Source: a virus. From it: 64,000 nucleotides of DNA. Of this stretch, positions 16,620-24,903 are shown piece by piece; position 1 is the stretch's first letter, and each line of letters begins with the position of its first letter. The position numbers and the translations under genes are program-made. The notes beneath the pieces were generated by a model. The model searched no databases, had not been told where the DNA came from, and was given only the letters and a program-made list of their open reading frames with translations. The DNA lies in IMG/VR virus record IMGVR_UViG_3300020595_000010, positions 62,001 through 126,000 of that record; one strand, given 5' to 3'.

Positions 16620-17006
16620 ATGCATTATATAACCCAACACCCAATTAAAAAATCAGATTTAGGATTCCATGGAAATTTATTTGGAGGAAAATTACTAGCT
16701 TGGTTAGATGCAGCAGCTGCTTCTTATGCTTCTGAGTTTTGTGATACCCCACGAATGGTAACTAAGAGTATAGATAAATGCATTTTTAATAAACCTGCTA
16801 AAGAAGGTCAGTTATTAAAAATATATGGTGATGTAAAAAAAATTGGAACTACTTCTTTAACATTATATATGGAAGCACGTTCACATAATGTTTATAATGG
16901 AAAGCAAAATGTTATTTTAGCAACAAATATTACATTTGTTAGAATAGATGAAATGGGAGATGCTATCCCAATATCAGATAGAGTTAAATCAAAATTAAAA
17001 ATATGA
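16620..17006 (+). CDS. Hotdog-fold acyl-CoA thioesterase-like protein
   Basis: The 128-residue protein has HGNLFGGKLLAWLDAAAA near its N terminus, a strong match to the YciA/acyl-CoA hydrolase family in which the asparagine and the aspartate of the long helix are catalytic. An in-frame ATG at 16602 exists, but 16620 directly follows the nuclease stop and is preferred. This family cleaves acyl-CoAs; why a phage carries one among deazaguanine genes is unclear. Lipid remodelling before lysis is one idea without direct support. Confidence 0.75.
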   Translation: MHYITQHPIKKSDLGFHGNLFGGKLLAWLDAAAASYASEFCDTPRMVTKSIDKCIFNKPAKEGQLLKIYGDVKKIGTTSLTLYMEARSHNVYNGKQNVILATNITFVRIDEMGDAIPISDRVKSKLKI

Positions 17007-17506
17007 ATCAATTAATTAGTGCTAAAGATATAGATATCCAAACAAAAATAGTTGCAAAACAAATATCAGATGAACATAAAGGTGATAAAACTCCTGTAGT
17101 AATGGTTGGGTTACTTAATGGTTGTTTTGCGTTTTATGCTGATTTAGTACGGGCTATGCCAATTGATGTGGAATGTGATTTTATGCGCGTTAAATCGTAT
17201 ATAAATCGTAAACAAGGCGATATAGTTATTGCTAAAGACCTTGAGACTCCTATTAAAGGTAAGCATGTTTATATTGTAGATGACATTTATGACACTGGAA
17301 ATACTATGAAAGTTGTTATTGATTATTTAAATGTTAAAAAACCAGCTTCTATTTCAATTGTAAGTTTAGTTACTAGAAAATCATCCCCAACACCTCCAGT
17401 TAAAATGTTTAATGCTTTTAAGATTGATAATGAGTGGTTAGTTGGATTTGGGATGGATAATGAAAAAGGTTATTTAAGAAATTTACCTGCTATTTATTCT
17501 CTATAA
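17003..17506 (+). CDS. Hypoxanthine/guanine phosphoribosyltransferase-like protein
   Basis: The 167-residue protein has the PRPP-binding signature VYIVDDIYDTGNTM near residues 88-101 and the HPRT-like order (VVGLLNGCFAF loop before, LVGFGMDNEKGYLRNLP near the C terminus). HPRTs salvage purine bases to nucleotides. It overlaps the thioesterase by 4 bp (ATGA). In this context it may salvage purines released from host DNA or, speculatively, handle a deazapurine base. Confidence 0.8.
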   Translation: MNQLISAKDIDIQTKIVAKQISDEHKGDKTPVVMVGLLNGCFAFYADLVRAMPIDVECDFMRVKSYINRKQGDIVIAKDLETPIKGKHVYIVDDIYDTGNTMKVVIDYLNVKKPASISIVSLVTRKSSPTPPVKMFNAFKIDNEWLVGFGMDNEKGYLRNLPAIYSL

Positions 17507-17516
17507 TATTTATAAT
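17507..17516 (+). promoter_or_regulatory. TATTTATAAT motif, putative late promoter
   Basis: An exact TATTTATAAT lies 8 bp before the start of a predicted structural gene that is embedded among metabolic genes, as expected if it gives that gene its own late timing. Confidence 0.55.
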
Positions 17517-17524
17517 AAAATACT

Positions 17525-18997
17525 ATGGGAAGACCTCTTAAACACGCTACATCAAAACCTGCAAGATCTATGAGGCAGGGGAATATTGCTGCTCGAGTAG
17601 GAAAAGGAAATATTGGCCCTACATCTGCAACAGGATATTATAATGCAATTGAACCTACAGAAATTGGTAAGTATGTAGTTTATAAAATGTTAGGAGCTTC
17701 CCAAGCACCTTTATCTTTTACTCCTCAAAATGATAATGAATTTTTAAGATTAGCTAATCAAGAAGGAGCAGGAGTTTCTGATGTCACATCAGCTTTAGAA
17801 TGGTTTGCTACGCAAAATAATTTTACAGTAGCAGCAATAATTAATTCTACAGGAAGCTTGAACGTTGATCCTTTTTGTATTTTTGATGCATTAGGTAATA
17901 ACCCATCACCTCAAGAAAAATGGTTTAATTCAGTTGCTCCTTTAGATAATATGAATGTAGATAATAGAGAGCATGCTTTATCTGAAATTGTATGTATGGA
18001 AAATACTACTGCTTATTGGGGTGCCCCCTATACTGGTACTATTATTTATGAAATAAATGGAAGTAGTATTACTACAAAGGTATCAGCTACATCAGCCCCT
18101 TCTAATGGCTCATTTGCAGCTATTGCTGGTCGTCGCTATGTAGGTAATAAACCAATATCAATTAAAGGTGTAAGTAATGGTCATGCTTTTTGTCCTATTT
18201 CTTATTATGGTAAAGAGTGGGGGTATTACTATTCTAGATATCAACCCCCAATAGTATTTTTCTATTGTCTTAAAGATAATACATCTATACAAATTTTTGT
18301 AGCTAATTCCTCATCAAGTGGTGGTAGAACCGGAATGGCGAATACTACATTACTTACAACTATTACTGGAAATGAAAATGATGTAGTAAATTATACATTT
18401 CCATCCTCACCAGATTATAGAAATTATTATATTACAATTAAATCAAATGAGCCTGTAGTAATGACTGCTAGAGGCACCTTAGGAGATAAATCAATTGGAG
18501 CTTTAGCAGGTGAGTATAATTATAGAAGAAGAAATGCATATGAAGCAACTGCTGAAAATACATCACCTTCTACTCAAGCTACTAATGTAGTTTATGATAA
18601 TTCTTATAATTCTTGGGCATTATCTATTGCAGATGGTTCAGGTGGGGATAATGAAGTAAGTATGCCTTTAGATATGTTAACTAAAAATTATACTTTTGGA
18701 GAACGTTTAAATTCTTATTATATTGTAAGTCCTTATGCTAGTAATAATATTACAATTTCTTCTTGGAATGGTGGTAGTTGGGAAATATTCTCAACTCACA
18801 CAGTTAATGGAACAATAACTAGCCCTGCTTTTGCTGAAAGTGGATCACAAAGTGGTGGTGGGGGTAATTTTAATGGTAACAGATTATGGAAGTTTACAGG
18901 TGATGATCCCTTTTACATTGTTGTTAACGATAATGGTAGAGATGAAGAAATGTTATTAGGATGGAATACCGGAGAAGTAGATACATTTTTTATGTAA
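17525..18997 (+). CDS. Predicted virion structural protein, 490 aa
   Basis: A long serine/asparagine/glycine-rich, beta-structured protein with few charged residues and many short strands. Its start includes GNIGPTSATGYYNAIEP, a type of segment found in tail/neck-associated structural proteins of marine T4-like phages (recalled, not searched). It is preceded by a putative late motif and followed by a host-type promoter, so it forms an isolated late unit. A tail or fibre-associated role is likely but not demonstrable. Confidence 0.6.
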   Translation: MGRPLKHATSKPARSMRQGNIAARVGKGNIGPTSATGYYNAIEPTEIGKYVVYKMLGASQAPLSFTPQNDNEFLRLANQEGAGVSDVTSALEWFATQNNFTVAAIINSTGSLNVDPFCIFDALGNNPSPQEKWFNSVAPLDNMNVDNREHALSEIVCMENTTAYWGAPYTGTIIYEINGSSITTKVSATSAPSNGSFAAIAGRRYVGNKPISIKGVSNGHAFCPISYYGKEWGYYYSRYQPPIVFFYCLKDNTSIQIFVANSSSSGGRTGMANTTLLTTITGNENDVVNYTFPSSPDYRNYYITIKSNEPVVMTARGTLGDKSIGALAGEYNYRRRNAYEATAENTSPSTQATNVVYDNSYNSWALSIADGSGGDNEVSMPLDMLTKNYTFGERLNSYYIVSPYASNNITISSWNGGSWEIFSTHTVNGTITSPAFAESGSQSGGGGNFNGNRLWKFTGDDPFYIVVNDNGRDEEMLLGWNTGEVDTFFM

Positions 18998-19011
18998 AAA
19001 TTTATATTTAG

Positions 19012-19043
19012 TTTGGAGTTAACCAAACATATTCGTATATTAA
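19012..19043 (+). promoter_or_regulatory. Host-type promoter TTTG-N20-TATATTAA
   Basis: TTTG at 19012-19015 and TATATTAA at 19036-19043 are 20 bp apart, preceded by GTTTGGAG as in other copies. It reads into folE. Confidence 0.75.
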
Positions 19044-19064
19044 ATCAAATAAAAAGTTATATTA

Positions 19065-19760
19065 ATGGAAAACAAACGAAGAAAAATTCACGAAGAATTA
19101 GAAGTAGTACAAACAGGTTTTGCAAATGGAGTTGCTGAAGGATTTCCCCTAGAACAATCTGAAAAAGATAAAATGATTGATGAAGCAGAAGTAGCTTATG
19201 GTCAATTTTTAGATGCTTTAAAATGTGATTGGAGAAATGATCCAAACTCAATGGAAACCCCAAGACGTGTAGCTAAAGCATATGTAAATGATTTATGGGC
19301 AGGTAGATATACTGCAATGTCTCCTATTACATCATTTCCTTCTGATGGTTATGATGGAATTATTATTGAAAGAAATATTCCTTTAACATCAATGTGTTCA
19401 CACCACCACCAAACAATTGGGGGGGTAGTTCATATTGGTTACATAGCAGGAGAAGGTGGTCAAGTAATTGGTTTAAGTAAACTAAATAGAATCGTTGAGT
19501 TATTTGGTCGTAGAGGAGCTATCCAAGAACAATTAACATCAGCTATTCATAATGCAGTATGTAAAATTACTGAAGGTAATAAAGGTGTTATTGTTACTAT
19601 TGTTGGTACTCATAATTGTGTGAGTTGTAGAGGTGTAAAACACCAAGGAGCAGCTATGGTTACAACCAAAGCATCAGGAGTATTTAGAGATAATGATAAT
19701 TTAGCAAGGAAAGAATTTTTTGACAGTCTGAAGATTAACAACGGAGGACATAATATTTAA
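19065..19760 (+). CDS. folE: GTP cyclohydrolase I
   Basis: The 231-residue protein has the catalytic/zinc motif SMCSHHHQTIGG (residues about 110-121), the GLSKLNRIVELF motif and the second zinc segment HNCVSCRG. It opens GTP to dihydroneopterin triphosphate, the first step towards preQ0 and towards folate. With queD, queE and queC it completes the GTP-to-preQ0 route within 6 kb, and it has its own host-type promoter. All zinc ligands appear intact, unlike in the phage QueC and QueD. Confidence 0.95.
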   Translation: MENKRRKIHEELEVVQTGFANGVAEGFPLEQSEKDKMIDEAEVAYGQFLDALKCDWRNDPNSMETPRRVAKAYVNDLWAGRYTAMSPITSFPSDGYDGIIIERNIPLTSMCSHHHQTIGGVVHIGYIAGEGGQVIGLSKLNRIVELFGRRGAIQEQLTSAIHNAVCKITEGNKGVIVTIVGTHNCVSCRGVKHQGAAMVTTKASGVFRDNDNLARKEFFDSLKINNGGHNI

Positions 19761-19773
19761 AATAATAATAGTT

Positions 19774-20271
19774 ATGAGTAAAAGTAATGTACCATTTGTA
19801 AATGAAGTAGAGGAATTTAATTCCACTATGGGTAAACCAAACAATTATGAACCTACAATCCCTGAAAAAAAGGAGTGGCAATTTGTTTATGATTTCATCC
19901 TCGAAGAACTCGAGGAATATAAACATGCTTGTGAAACAGGAGATATTGTTGAGATTCTTGATGCTTTATGTGATATTGCCTACGTTTCGTTGGGTAATGG
20001 AACTATGCTACATGGTCTTAAGGATAAGATATGGCCAGCATATCAAGAAGTACAAGGGTCGAATATGTCAAAGGCTTGCTCAAGCGAAGAGGATGCACAA
20101 GCGACCGTGGAGCTTAGATCAAAAGAGCAAGAGGAACCATGTCACTATGAGAAGGTTGGAAAATATTATATTGTCTATAGAACACGTGATAGAAAAGTGA
20201 TGAAAAATATTAATTACTACCGCCCGGACCTTAAACAATTCTTTACTAAGGAAGAAATTAAAAATTCATAA
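19774..20271 (+). CDS. MazG-like nucleotide pyrophosphohydrolase
   Basis: The 165-residue protein contains EELEEYKHACETGDIVEILDALCDIAYVSLG, the EExxE...D..D metal-binding pattern of the MazG/all-alpha NTP-pyrophosphatase superfamily, in its first half. The C-terminal half is not recognisable. Such proteins hydrolyse NTPs or dNTPs, or lower (p)ppGpp in some phages. It follows folE by 13 bp and is likely co-transcribed, so nucleotide-pool control is plausible. Confidence 0.75.
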   Translation: MSKSNVPFVNEVEEFNSTMGKPNNYEPTIPEKKEWQFVYDFILEELEEYKHACETGDIVEILDALCDIAYVSLGNGTMLHGLKDKIWPAYQEVQGSNMSKACSSEEDAQATVELRSKEQEEPCHYEKVGKYYIVYRTRDRKVMKNINYYRPDLKQFFTKEEIKNS

Positions 20272-20288
20272 TTTTTATTAAATTGTGG

Positions 20289-20299
20289 ATATGTATAAT
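20289..20299 (+). promoter_or_regulatory. ATATGTATAAT motif, possible promoter
   Basis: ATATGTATAAT occurs here and at 24332, with ATATGTATAGA at 32189 and a related GTATGTATAGA near 63220, each shortly before a gene start. Here it precedes a structural gene that lacks the TATTTATAAT element. Function inferred from recurrence only. Confidence 0.25.
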
Positions 20300-20344
20300 C
20301 GTATACAAATTTTCAATTATTAATTAATAAAAAACAAAAAAATT

Positions 20345-20899
20345 ATGGCATTTAATCAACCAACGTCTAGCGCAAGAGCTACACAAAACTTCAATTACAC
20401 CGCAGGAATAAACCCCTCTGATGTAGTAGGAGGAAGACTTAACGACATCGCTGCTTACTTAGGCGAAGTACAAAGAGCAAAATCATCAGCTACAATTACC
20501 ATCCCATCCGGTATTGCAACAACTAATTTTGAATTAGCTAGTTTCATACCAGCAGGATCTTTAGTATCATCTTTAGGTATTTTCTTTACTGAAAATGTTG
20601 CTACGGCTGCAGGTACATTAGCAGTAGGATTTGGTAACGTCTCAGGAGATGTATCAATTGTAGCATCAACAGTATTAAATGGTCCAGGTGACAATTTTAA
20701 TATTAACTCATTTACATCTACTTCAAGTAAACATAAAGTAGAACCTTCAGGTAATGCAATTGAATTTGCTGCTGGGTCAGAATTATGGTTTGGTAATGCA
20801 TCATCATTATGGTTCCAATCAATAGTAGCTACAGGTGCATTAGATACACCAGTTGATGTTAAAATAGTAATGGAATATTTAGCAGTTTCAAACGTATAA
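20345..20899 (+). CDS. Predicted virion structural protein, 184 aa
   Basis: A low-charge, alanine/serine/valine-rich beta protein with an N terminus lacking any signal peptide. The composition (IPAGSLVSSLGIFF, AAGTLAVGFGNVSGD) resembles capsid decoration or neck proteins of marine phages. A somewhat similar composition is seen in the protein at 62.8 kb. The exact role is unknown. A terminator-like repeat and a promoter follow. Confidence 0.55.
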   Translation: MAFNQPTSSARATQNFNYTAGINPSDVVGGRLNDIAAYLGEVQRAKSSATITIPSGIATTNFELASFIPAGSLVSSLGIFFTENVATAAGTLAVGFGNVSGDVSIVASTVLNGPGDNFNINSFTSTSSKHKVEPSGNAIEFAAGSELWFGNASSLWFQSIVATGALDTPVDVKIVMEYLAVSNV

Positions 20900-20922
20900 T
20901 ATAACATTTCTTTAAAATAATT

Positions 20923-20952
20923 AGGGCTTAACTTGGAGACGGGTTAAGCCCT
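20923..20952 (+). repeat. Perfect inverted repeat inside the polB promoter
   Basis: AGGGCTTAAC (20923-20932) and GTTAAGCCCT (20943-20952) form a perfect 10-bp stem around a 10-nt loop that contains the -33 TTGG. It could be a terminator for the upstream gene, an operator for the polymerase promoter, or both. Confidence 0.8.
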
Positions 20953-20963
20953 CATTATATTTA
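20932..20963 (+). promoter_or_regulatory. Host-type promoter CTTG-N20-TATATTTA
   Basis: CTTG (20932-20935) and TATATTTA (20956-20963) are 20 bp apart and precede the split polymerase genes by about 20 bp. The 20923-20952 inverted repeat covers the -33 element and most of the spacer. Confidence 0.8.
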
Positions 20964-20981
20964 CGTCTAAATAGGTTATAG

Positions 20982-22664
20982 ATGTATAAAAAATGTTTTG
21001 CACAACGAAAAAAAGGAAATCAATTTTTGATTCACCTTTGGGAAGATACAGGTTATAGTAAAGTTGAATGGACTAATCAAGCTTATGTCGAGTGTGATGA
21101 TAATCAATCTACTCACACAGGTCTAAATGGAGAATCTTTAAAGAAAATAGCAAATTGGAAGTCAGATAATTCTAAACTTCACTTCCATGATATGACCCCA
21201 TACCAGAAATTTTTAGTAGAAAAATATGGGGTTAATGATGAACCTTCTACTACCCAAAAAGAATTTTTCTTTGATATTGAAACAGAAATGGGTGATGCTC
21301 TTACTGAAGATTATATCAAATCAGCTCCTAAAAAAGTAACATCAATTGCTTGGTACGATAAACAAGTAGATGAATGGGTTATTTTAATTTTAGACCCAAA
21401 ATCTAAATTAAAACGAACAAAGGCTAAAACAAAGGAAATTATACCTTGTGCTACTGAAGAAGAGTTATTACTTAAATTTCTAGAACGATTTAGAGAAATT
21501 GATCCTGATATTGTGGTAGGATGGAATAGTGATTATTTTGATATTCCATATTTGTATTATAGAATGTGTAATGTATTAGGGCAAGATGTAGCACGTTATT
21601 TATCCCCAATAGGCTATGTTCGAGAAACCCCTTGGTTTAAGGATCAATATATCCAAATTGCAGGAGTTGAATCTTTAGATTATATGAGACTACATAAAAA
21701 GTTTAGTTGGAAAGATGAGCCATCTTTTAAATTAGATGTTATTGGTGAAAAATATGCAGGTTTAAATAAAATTGAATATGATGGGAATTTAGATAAATTA
21801 TTTGAAGATGATCCACTTAAATTTATTCAATATAACTTTCGAGATGTTGAAATATTAAAAGTATTAGATGAAAAATTAGAATATTTATCATTAGTAAAAA
21901 ACTTAGCTCATAAAGGTAAACATAATTATAGTGAAGTTTATGCTAATACAAAAACTCAAGATGGAGCAATTTCAGCTTACTTACTAAGTAAAAAAATAGT
22001 TCCACCTGCTAAAGATCGTAATCCCCTATCTAAAAAGAATTATGCTGGTGGTTATTTATTCTGTCCTAAGGCTGGTATTTACAATTATGTATTTGATGAG
22101 GATTTAACTTCACTATACCCTTCAATTATAATGACTATTAATATTGGTAAAGAAACTATGGTTGGTAGGATTATAGATGCTGACGACAGAAATAATCGTT
22201 TAGGGTTAAATGATTTAAAACGTAGGGATCCTGAAGAAGAATTTATAGTAGAGAATATTAAAAGAAGTAGAACAAAAGTTAATGTTGGTCGATTAATTTC
22301 TATGATAGAACAAAATGAACTATCAGTATCAGCTAATGGGGTATTATTTAACACAAATCGTGAATCAGTACTATCAACCATATTAAAGAAATGGTTTGAT
22401 GAAAGGGTTTTATATAAAAACAAAATGAAAAAAGCATATAAAGCCGGGGATAAAGAGGCAGGTGCTGGTTTTCATATGAAACAATATACTATGAAGATTT
22501 TACTTAATTCATTATATGGCGCTACGGCTTTAGGGTCATTCCGTTATGGGAATGTTATATTATCTGAAGCTATAACGCTTAGTGGACAGCGAATTATACA
22601 GGAATCTGCACTAGCAGCTAATAGACATATGAATAAAGTAATGAAAAATGAAATAAAATTATGA
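20982..22664 (+). CDS. DNA polymerase family B, N-terminal part (exonuclease, palm motifs A and B)
   Basis: The 560-residue chain holds the proofreading exonuclease motifs: D98-x-E100 (FFFDIETE), N182...F186-D187 (GWNSDYFD) and Y284...D288 (YNFRD). It also has polymerase motif A DLTSLYPSI (D374) and motif B KILLNSLYG (505-513). It stops before motif C, which lies in the next gene. Together the two chains total 870 residues, close to T4 gp43. The stop overlaps the downstream ATG by 4 bp (ATGA), so the parts are translationally coupled and presumably assemble into one enzyme. Confidence 0.9.
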   Translation: MYKKCFAQRKKGNQFLIHLWEDTGYSKVEWTNQAYVECDDNQSTHTGLNGESLKKIANWKSDNSKLHFHDMTPYQKFLVEKYGVNDEPSTTQKEFFFDIETEMGDALTEDYIKSAPKKVTSIAWYDKQVDEWVILILDPKSKLKRTKAKTKEIIPCATEEELLLKFLERFREIDPDIVVGWNSDYFDIPYLYYRMCNVLGQDVARYLSPIGYVRETPWFKDQYIQIAGVESLDYMRLHKKFSWKDEPSFKLDVIGEKYAGLNKIEYDGNLDKLFEDDPLKFIQYNFRDVEILKVLDEKLEYLSLVKNLAHKGKHNYSEVYANTKTQDGAISAYLLSKKIVPPAKDRNPLSKKNYAGGYLFCPKAGIYNYVFDEDLTSLYPSIIMTINIGKETMVGRIIDADDRNNRLGLNDLKRRDPEEEFIVENIKRSRTKVNVGRLISMIEQNELSVSANGVLFNTNRESVLSTILKKWFDERVLYKNKMKKAYKAGDKEAGAGFHMKQYTMKILLNSLYGATALGSFRYGNVILSEAITLSGQRIIQESALAANRHMNKVMKNEIKL

Positions 22665-23593
22665 AGCATTTAGAAGATACTCCTTGGTGGATTTGTGATC
22701 CTGAAGATACAAATTATGTTGCATACTCTGATACCGATTCAATCTATATACATGCAGAACCATTACTTAGACATTTATACCCTAACTTTGAAGAAATGTC
22801 AAGTGAAGAAAAAGATGATGTTTTAGAAGAAGCAGCTTTAAAATACCAAGATATTATTACTGACTCCTATAGTGATCTAGCATCAGATTGTTTTAATGCT
22901 AGAGGTAAACATAGACTTGAAATGAAAACTGAATGTGTGATCAGATCAGCTTATTTTAGAGCTACAAGAAGATATGCTCAGTGGATTACTAAACAAGAAG
23001 GAATTGTAAAAGAATCACTTGATGTAAAAGGTCTTGAATTTAAAAAAGCAAATTTCCCTCCAGTGTTGGGTAAATTTTTTCACAAGACCTTAGTTGATGT
23101 TTTGAAAGGAGAACAACAAGAAGAGATAGATAAAAGGTTAAAAAAATTCAAAACCCAAATATTAGATGGTACAATTCCTCTTACCGAATTAGGTAACCCA
23201 ACATCCGTAAAAACATTAAATAAATATACTGAACGAAAAGCAAGGGCAGGAGAAATGTTTACAGTAGTAGCTAAAGGAGCTCCAGCAGCTGTAAGGGCAG
23301 TTATAAGATATAATGATTTACTTAATTTTTGGGGGTTAAACAAAACCCACCGTCAAATTGCTCAAGGTGATAAAATTAAATGGATTTACTTAAAACCAAA
23401 CCCATACCAAATTGACGCAATTGCCTTTTTAGAGTGGGATTTGCCAGAAAAAATTCGTATGTTTATTGAGCAAAATGCAGATAGGAAAAAGATTTTCGAA
23501 TCAATACTGCTTAATAAACTAGAAGGATTTTATAATGATTTAGGGTGGACTTTAAATTTAAACCCTTATAAAGAAATGTTTTTTAAATTTTAA
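22661..23593 (+). CDS. DNA polymerase family B, C-terminal part (palm motif C, thumb)
   Basis: The 310-residue chain opens with about 20 residues and then motif C, YSDTDS (22-27), with both catalytic aspartates; the rest matches the thumb region by position. The split lies between motifs B and C, inside the palm. Sequence directly upstream gives no intron, intein or homing endonuclease. A sequencing frameshift is unlikely because both ends look like genuine gene ends in an ATGA overlap, but a base-level check would settle it. Confidence 0.9.
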   Translation: MKHLEDTPWWICDPEDTNYVAYSDTDSIYIHAEPLLRHLYPNFEEMSSEEKDDVLEEAALKYQDIITDSYSDLASDCFNARGKHRLEMKTECVIRSAYFRATRRYAQWITKQEGIVKESLDVKGLEFKKANFPPVLGKFFHKTLVDVLKGEQQEEIDKRLKKFKTQILDGTIPLTELGNPTSVKTLNKYTERKARAGEMFTVVAKGAPAAVRAVIRYNDLLNFWGLNKTHRQIAQGDKIKWIYLKPNPYQIDAIAFLEWDLPEKIRMFIEQNADRKKIFESILLNKLEGFYNDLGWTLNLNPYKEMFFKF

Positions 23594-23595
23594 AT

Positions 23596-24330
23596 ATGAT
23601 AAATAAATTAACTGTACAAAGTATAATAGATAAATATTATCTAGGAACAAATGAATCCGTAAAATGGGTTATTGAAAATAACTCACTTAGTATTGATTTT
23701 ATGACACCTACTAAAGATGTTATTGGTAAAGTAACTTGTAAAGATTTTGAATTAGAAGATAGTAACTTAGCAATTTACGATACTAAAAAACTAAACAGTT
23801 TAATTAGTATTTGTAATGGAGATTTACTTTTAGAACTAGAAAAAAGAAATGCAATTTATACTAAGCTAAAAATATCAGATCTTAATTTTAATCTCAATTA
23901 TGCATTATCCGACCCTTTACTAATTGGTAAAGTTGGTGAAGTAAATGAAGCTGAGTGGGTTGTTAAACTAGATTTAACTCAAGAAGACGTAGTTAATATT
24001 ATTAAAGCAAAAAGTGCATTAGCACAAATTGATAATATGTTAGTAACAACCACAACTAATTTAGATGGTGAAAATGTTGTTGAATTTGTATTTGGGGATG
24101 AATCAGGACATAATAATAAAATCACATATCAAGTATTAGGGGATGTAAAAGAAACAGATTTAAAACTACCATTTAATTCAGACACATTTAAAACAATCCT
24201 ACAAGCTAACAAAGATATGGATGGTGGACAATTACTATTAAGCAGTATGGGATTAATGAGATTAAATTTTGATTTAGATAATATTTCTTCAAATTACTTT
24301 ATGGTAAGGAAAGCAGAAACTGAATTTTAA
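23596..24330 (+). CDS. Sliding clamp (T4 gp45-like)
   Basis: The 244-residue protein has the size and strand-rich, acidic make-up of phage sliding clamps and ends in a hydrophobic strand segment. No single motif is diagnostic, so the call rests on length, composition and its place 3 bp after the polymerase genes with a clamp loader 3 kb downstream. It would be a ring that tethers the polymerase to DNA. Confidence 0.65.
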   Translation: MINKLTVQSIIDKYYLGTNESVKWVIENNSLSIDFMTPTKDVIGKVTCKDFELEDSNLAIYDTKKLNSLISICNGDLLLELEKRNAIYTKLKISDLNFNLNYALSDPLLIGKVGEVNEAEWVVKLDLTQEDVVNIIKAKSALAQIDNMLVTTTTNLDGENVVEFVFGDESGHNNKITYQVLGDVKETDLKLPFNSDTFKTILQANKDMDGGQLLLSSMGLMRLNFDLDNISSNYFMVRKAETEF

Positions 24331-24331
24331 C

Positions 24332-24342
24332 ATATGTATAAT
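24332..24342 (+). promoter_or_regulatory. ATATGTATAAT motif, possible promoter
   Basis: An exact second copy of ATATGTATAAT starts one base after the clamp gene stop and 69 bp before the Hsp20 gene. The rest of the 81-bp gap has no other recognisable element. Confidence 0.3.
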
Positions 24343-24411
24343 AAATTGACCTAAGGGCGCACGTTTTATTTTATTAATCGGTGATCGAAAGACACCACAA
24401 AACCAAATGAT

Positions 24412-24831
24412 ATGAGTACATTATTTTATGAACACACCCCATTCGATATTTTATATCGAAATTTTTTCAAAGCAGATGAGCAATATGCCCCTGCATTAAA
24501 TTCCAAACAACCACATCCTCTAGACATCTACTACGATCAAGAAGGCATTTACTTCGAGATTGCGTGTACTGGTCTTACTAAAGAAGATATTAACATTGAG
24601 ATTGAATCTGATGTTTTACGTATTTCTTATGATAAACCAAAAGATGAGGAACCAAAAGATCTATCAGGGTATATTTACCATGGTTTATCTAGAAAGTCAT
24701 TTAGTTTAGGATATAAAATTGCTCCTAAATTTGACTTAACAAAAATAAATGCTGAAATGGAAGATGGATTATTAAAAATTGATATCCCACTTTCAAAAGA
24801 AGCAAAACCAAAAGCAATTAAAATCAAGTAA
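24412..24831 (+). CDS. Small heat shock protein (Hsp20 family)
   Basis: The 139-residue protein has an alpha-crystallin domain: HPLDIYYDQEGIYFEIACTGLTKEDINIEIESDVLRI and, near the end, the EMEDGLLKIDIPLS strand with its G-x-L motif, followed by a short charged tail with an IKIK motif. Hsp20s hold unfolding proteins. It stands next to GroES and GroEL genes, forming a phage chaperone block between clamp and clamp-loader genes. Confidence 0.9.
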   Translation: MSTLFYEHTPFDILYRNFFKADEQYAPALNSKQPHPLDIYYDQEGIYFEIACTGLTKEDINIEIESDVLRISYDKPKDEEPKDLSGYIYHGLSRKSFSLGYKIAPKFDLTKINAEMEDGLLKIDIPLSKEAKPKAIKIK

Positions 24832-24851
24832 CCTAAATGCGCCTTTAGGTT
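24830..24851 (+). repeat. Hairpin overlapping Hsp20 stop and next promoter
   Basis: AACCTAAA, loop TGCGCC, TTTAGGTT form a perfect 8-bp stem. The left arm overlaps the Hsp20 stop codon and the right arm contains the -33 TTG of the following promoter. It may terminate the Hsp20 transcript. Confidence 0.7.
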
Positions 24852-24880
24852 GGTTTATATTGATTCTCTTCGTATATTCA
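24849..24880 (+). promoter_or_regulatory. Host-type promoter GTTG-N20-TATATTCA
   Basis: GTTG (24849-24852) and TATATTCA (24873-24880) are 20 bp apart, preceded by TTCG as in other copies. It drives the gene before groES and probably the groES-groEL pair. Confidence 0.75.
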
Positions 24881-24903
24881 CGTTATAAATAAAAAATAGT
24901 TAT

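Noticed and set aside
19847-20200. 117-codon overlapping frame on the plus strand
   Set aside because: It lies inside the MazG-like gene in another frame; the MazG frame has the recognisable motif and proper start context.
20455-20907. 150-codon open frame on the minus strand
   Set aside because: It is antisense to the structural protein gene at 20345 and has no promoter or start context; the low stop density follows from that gene's codon use.
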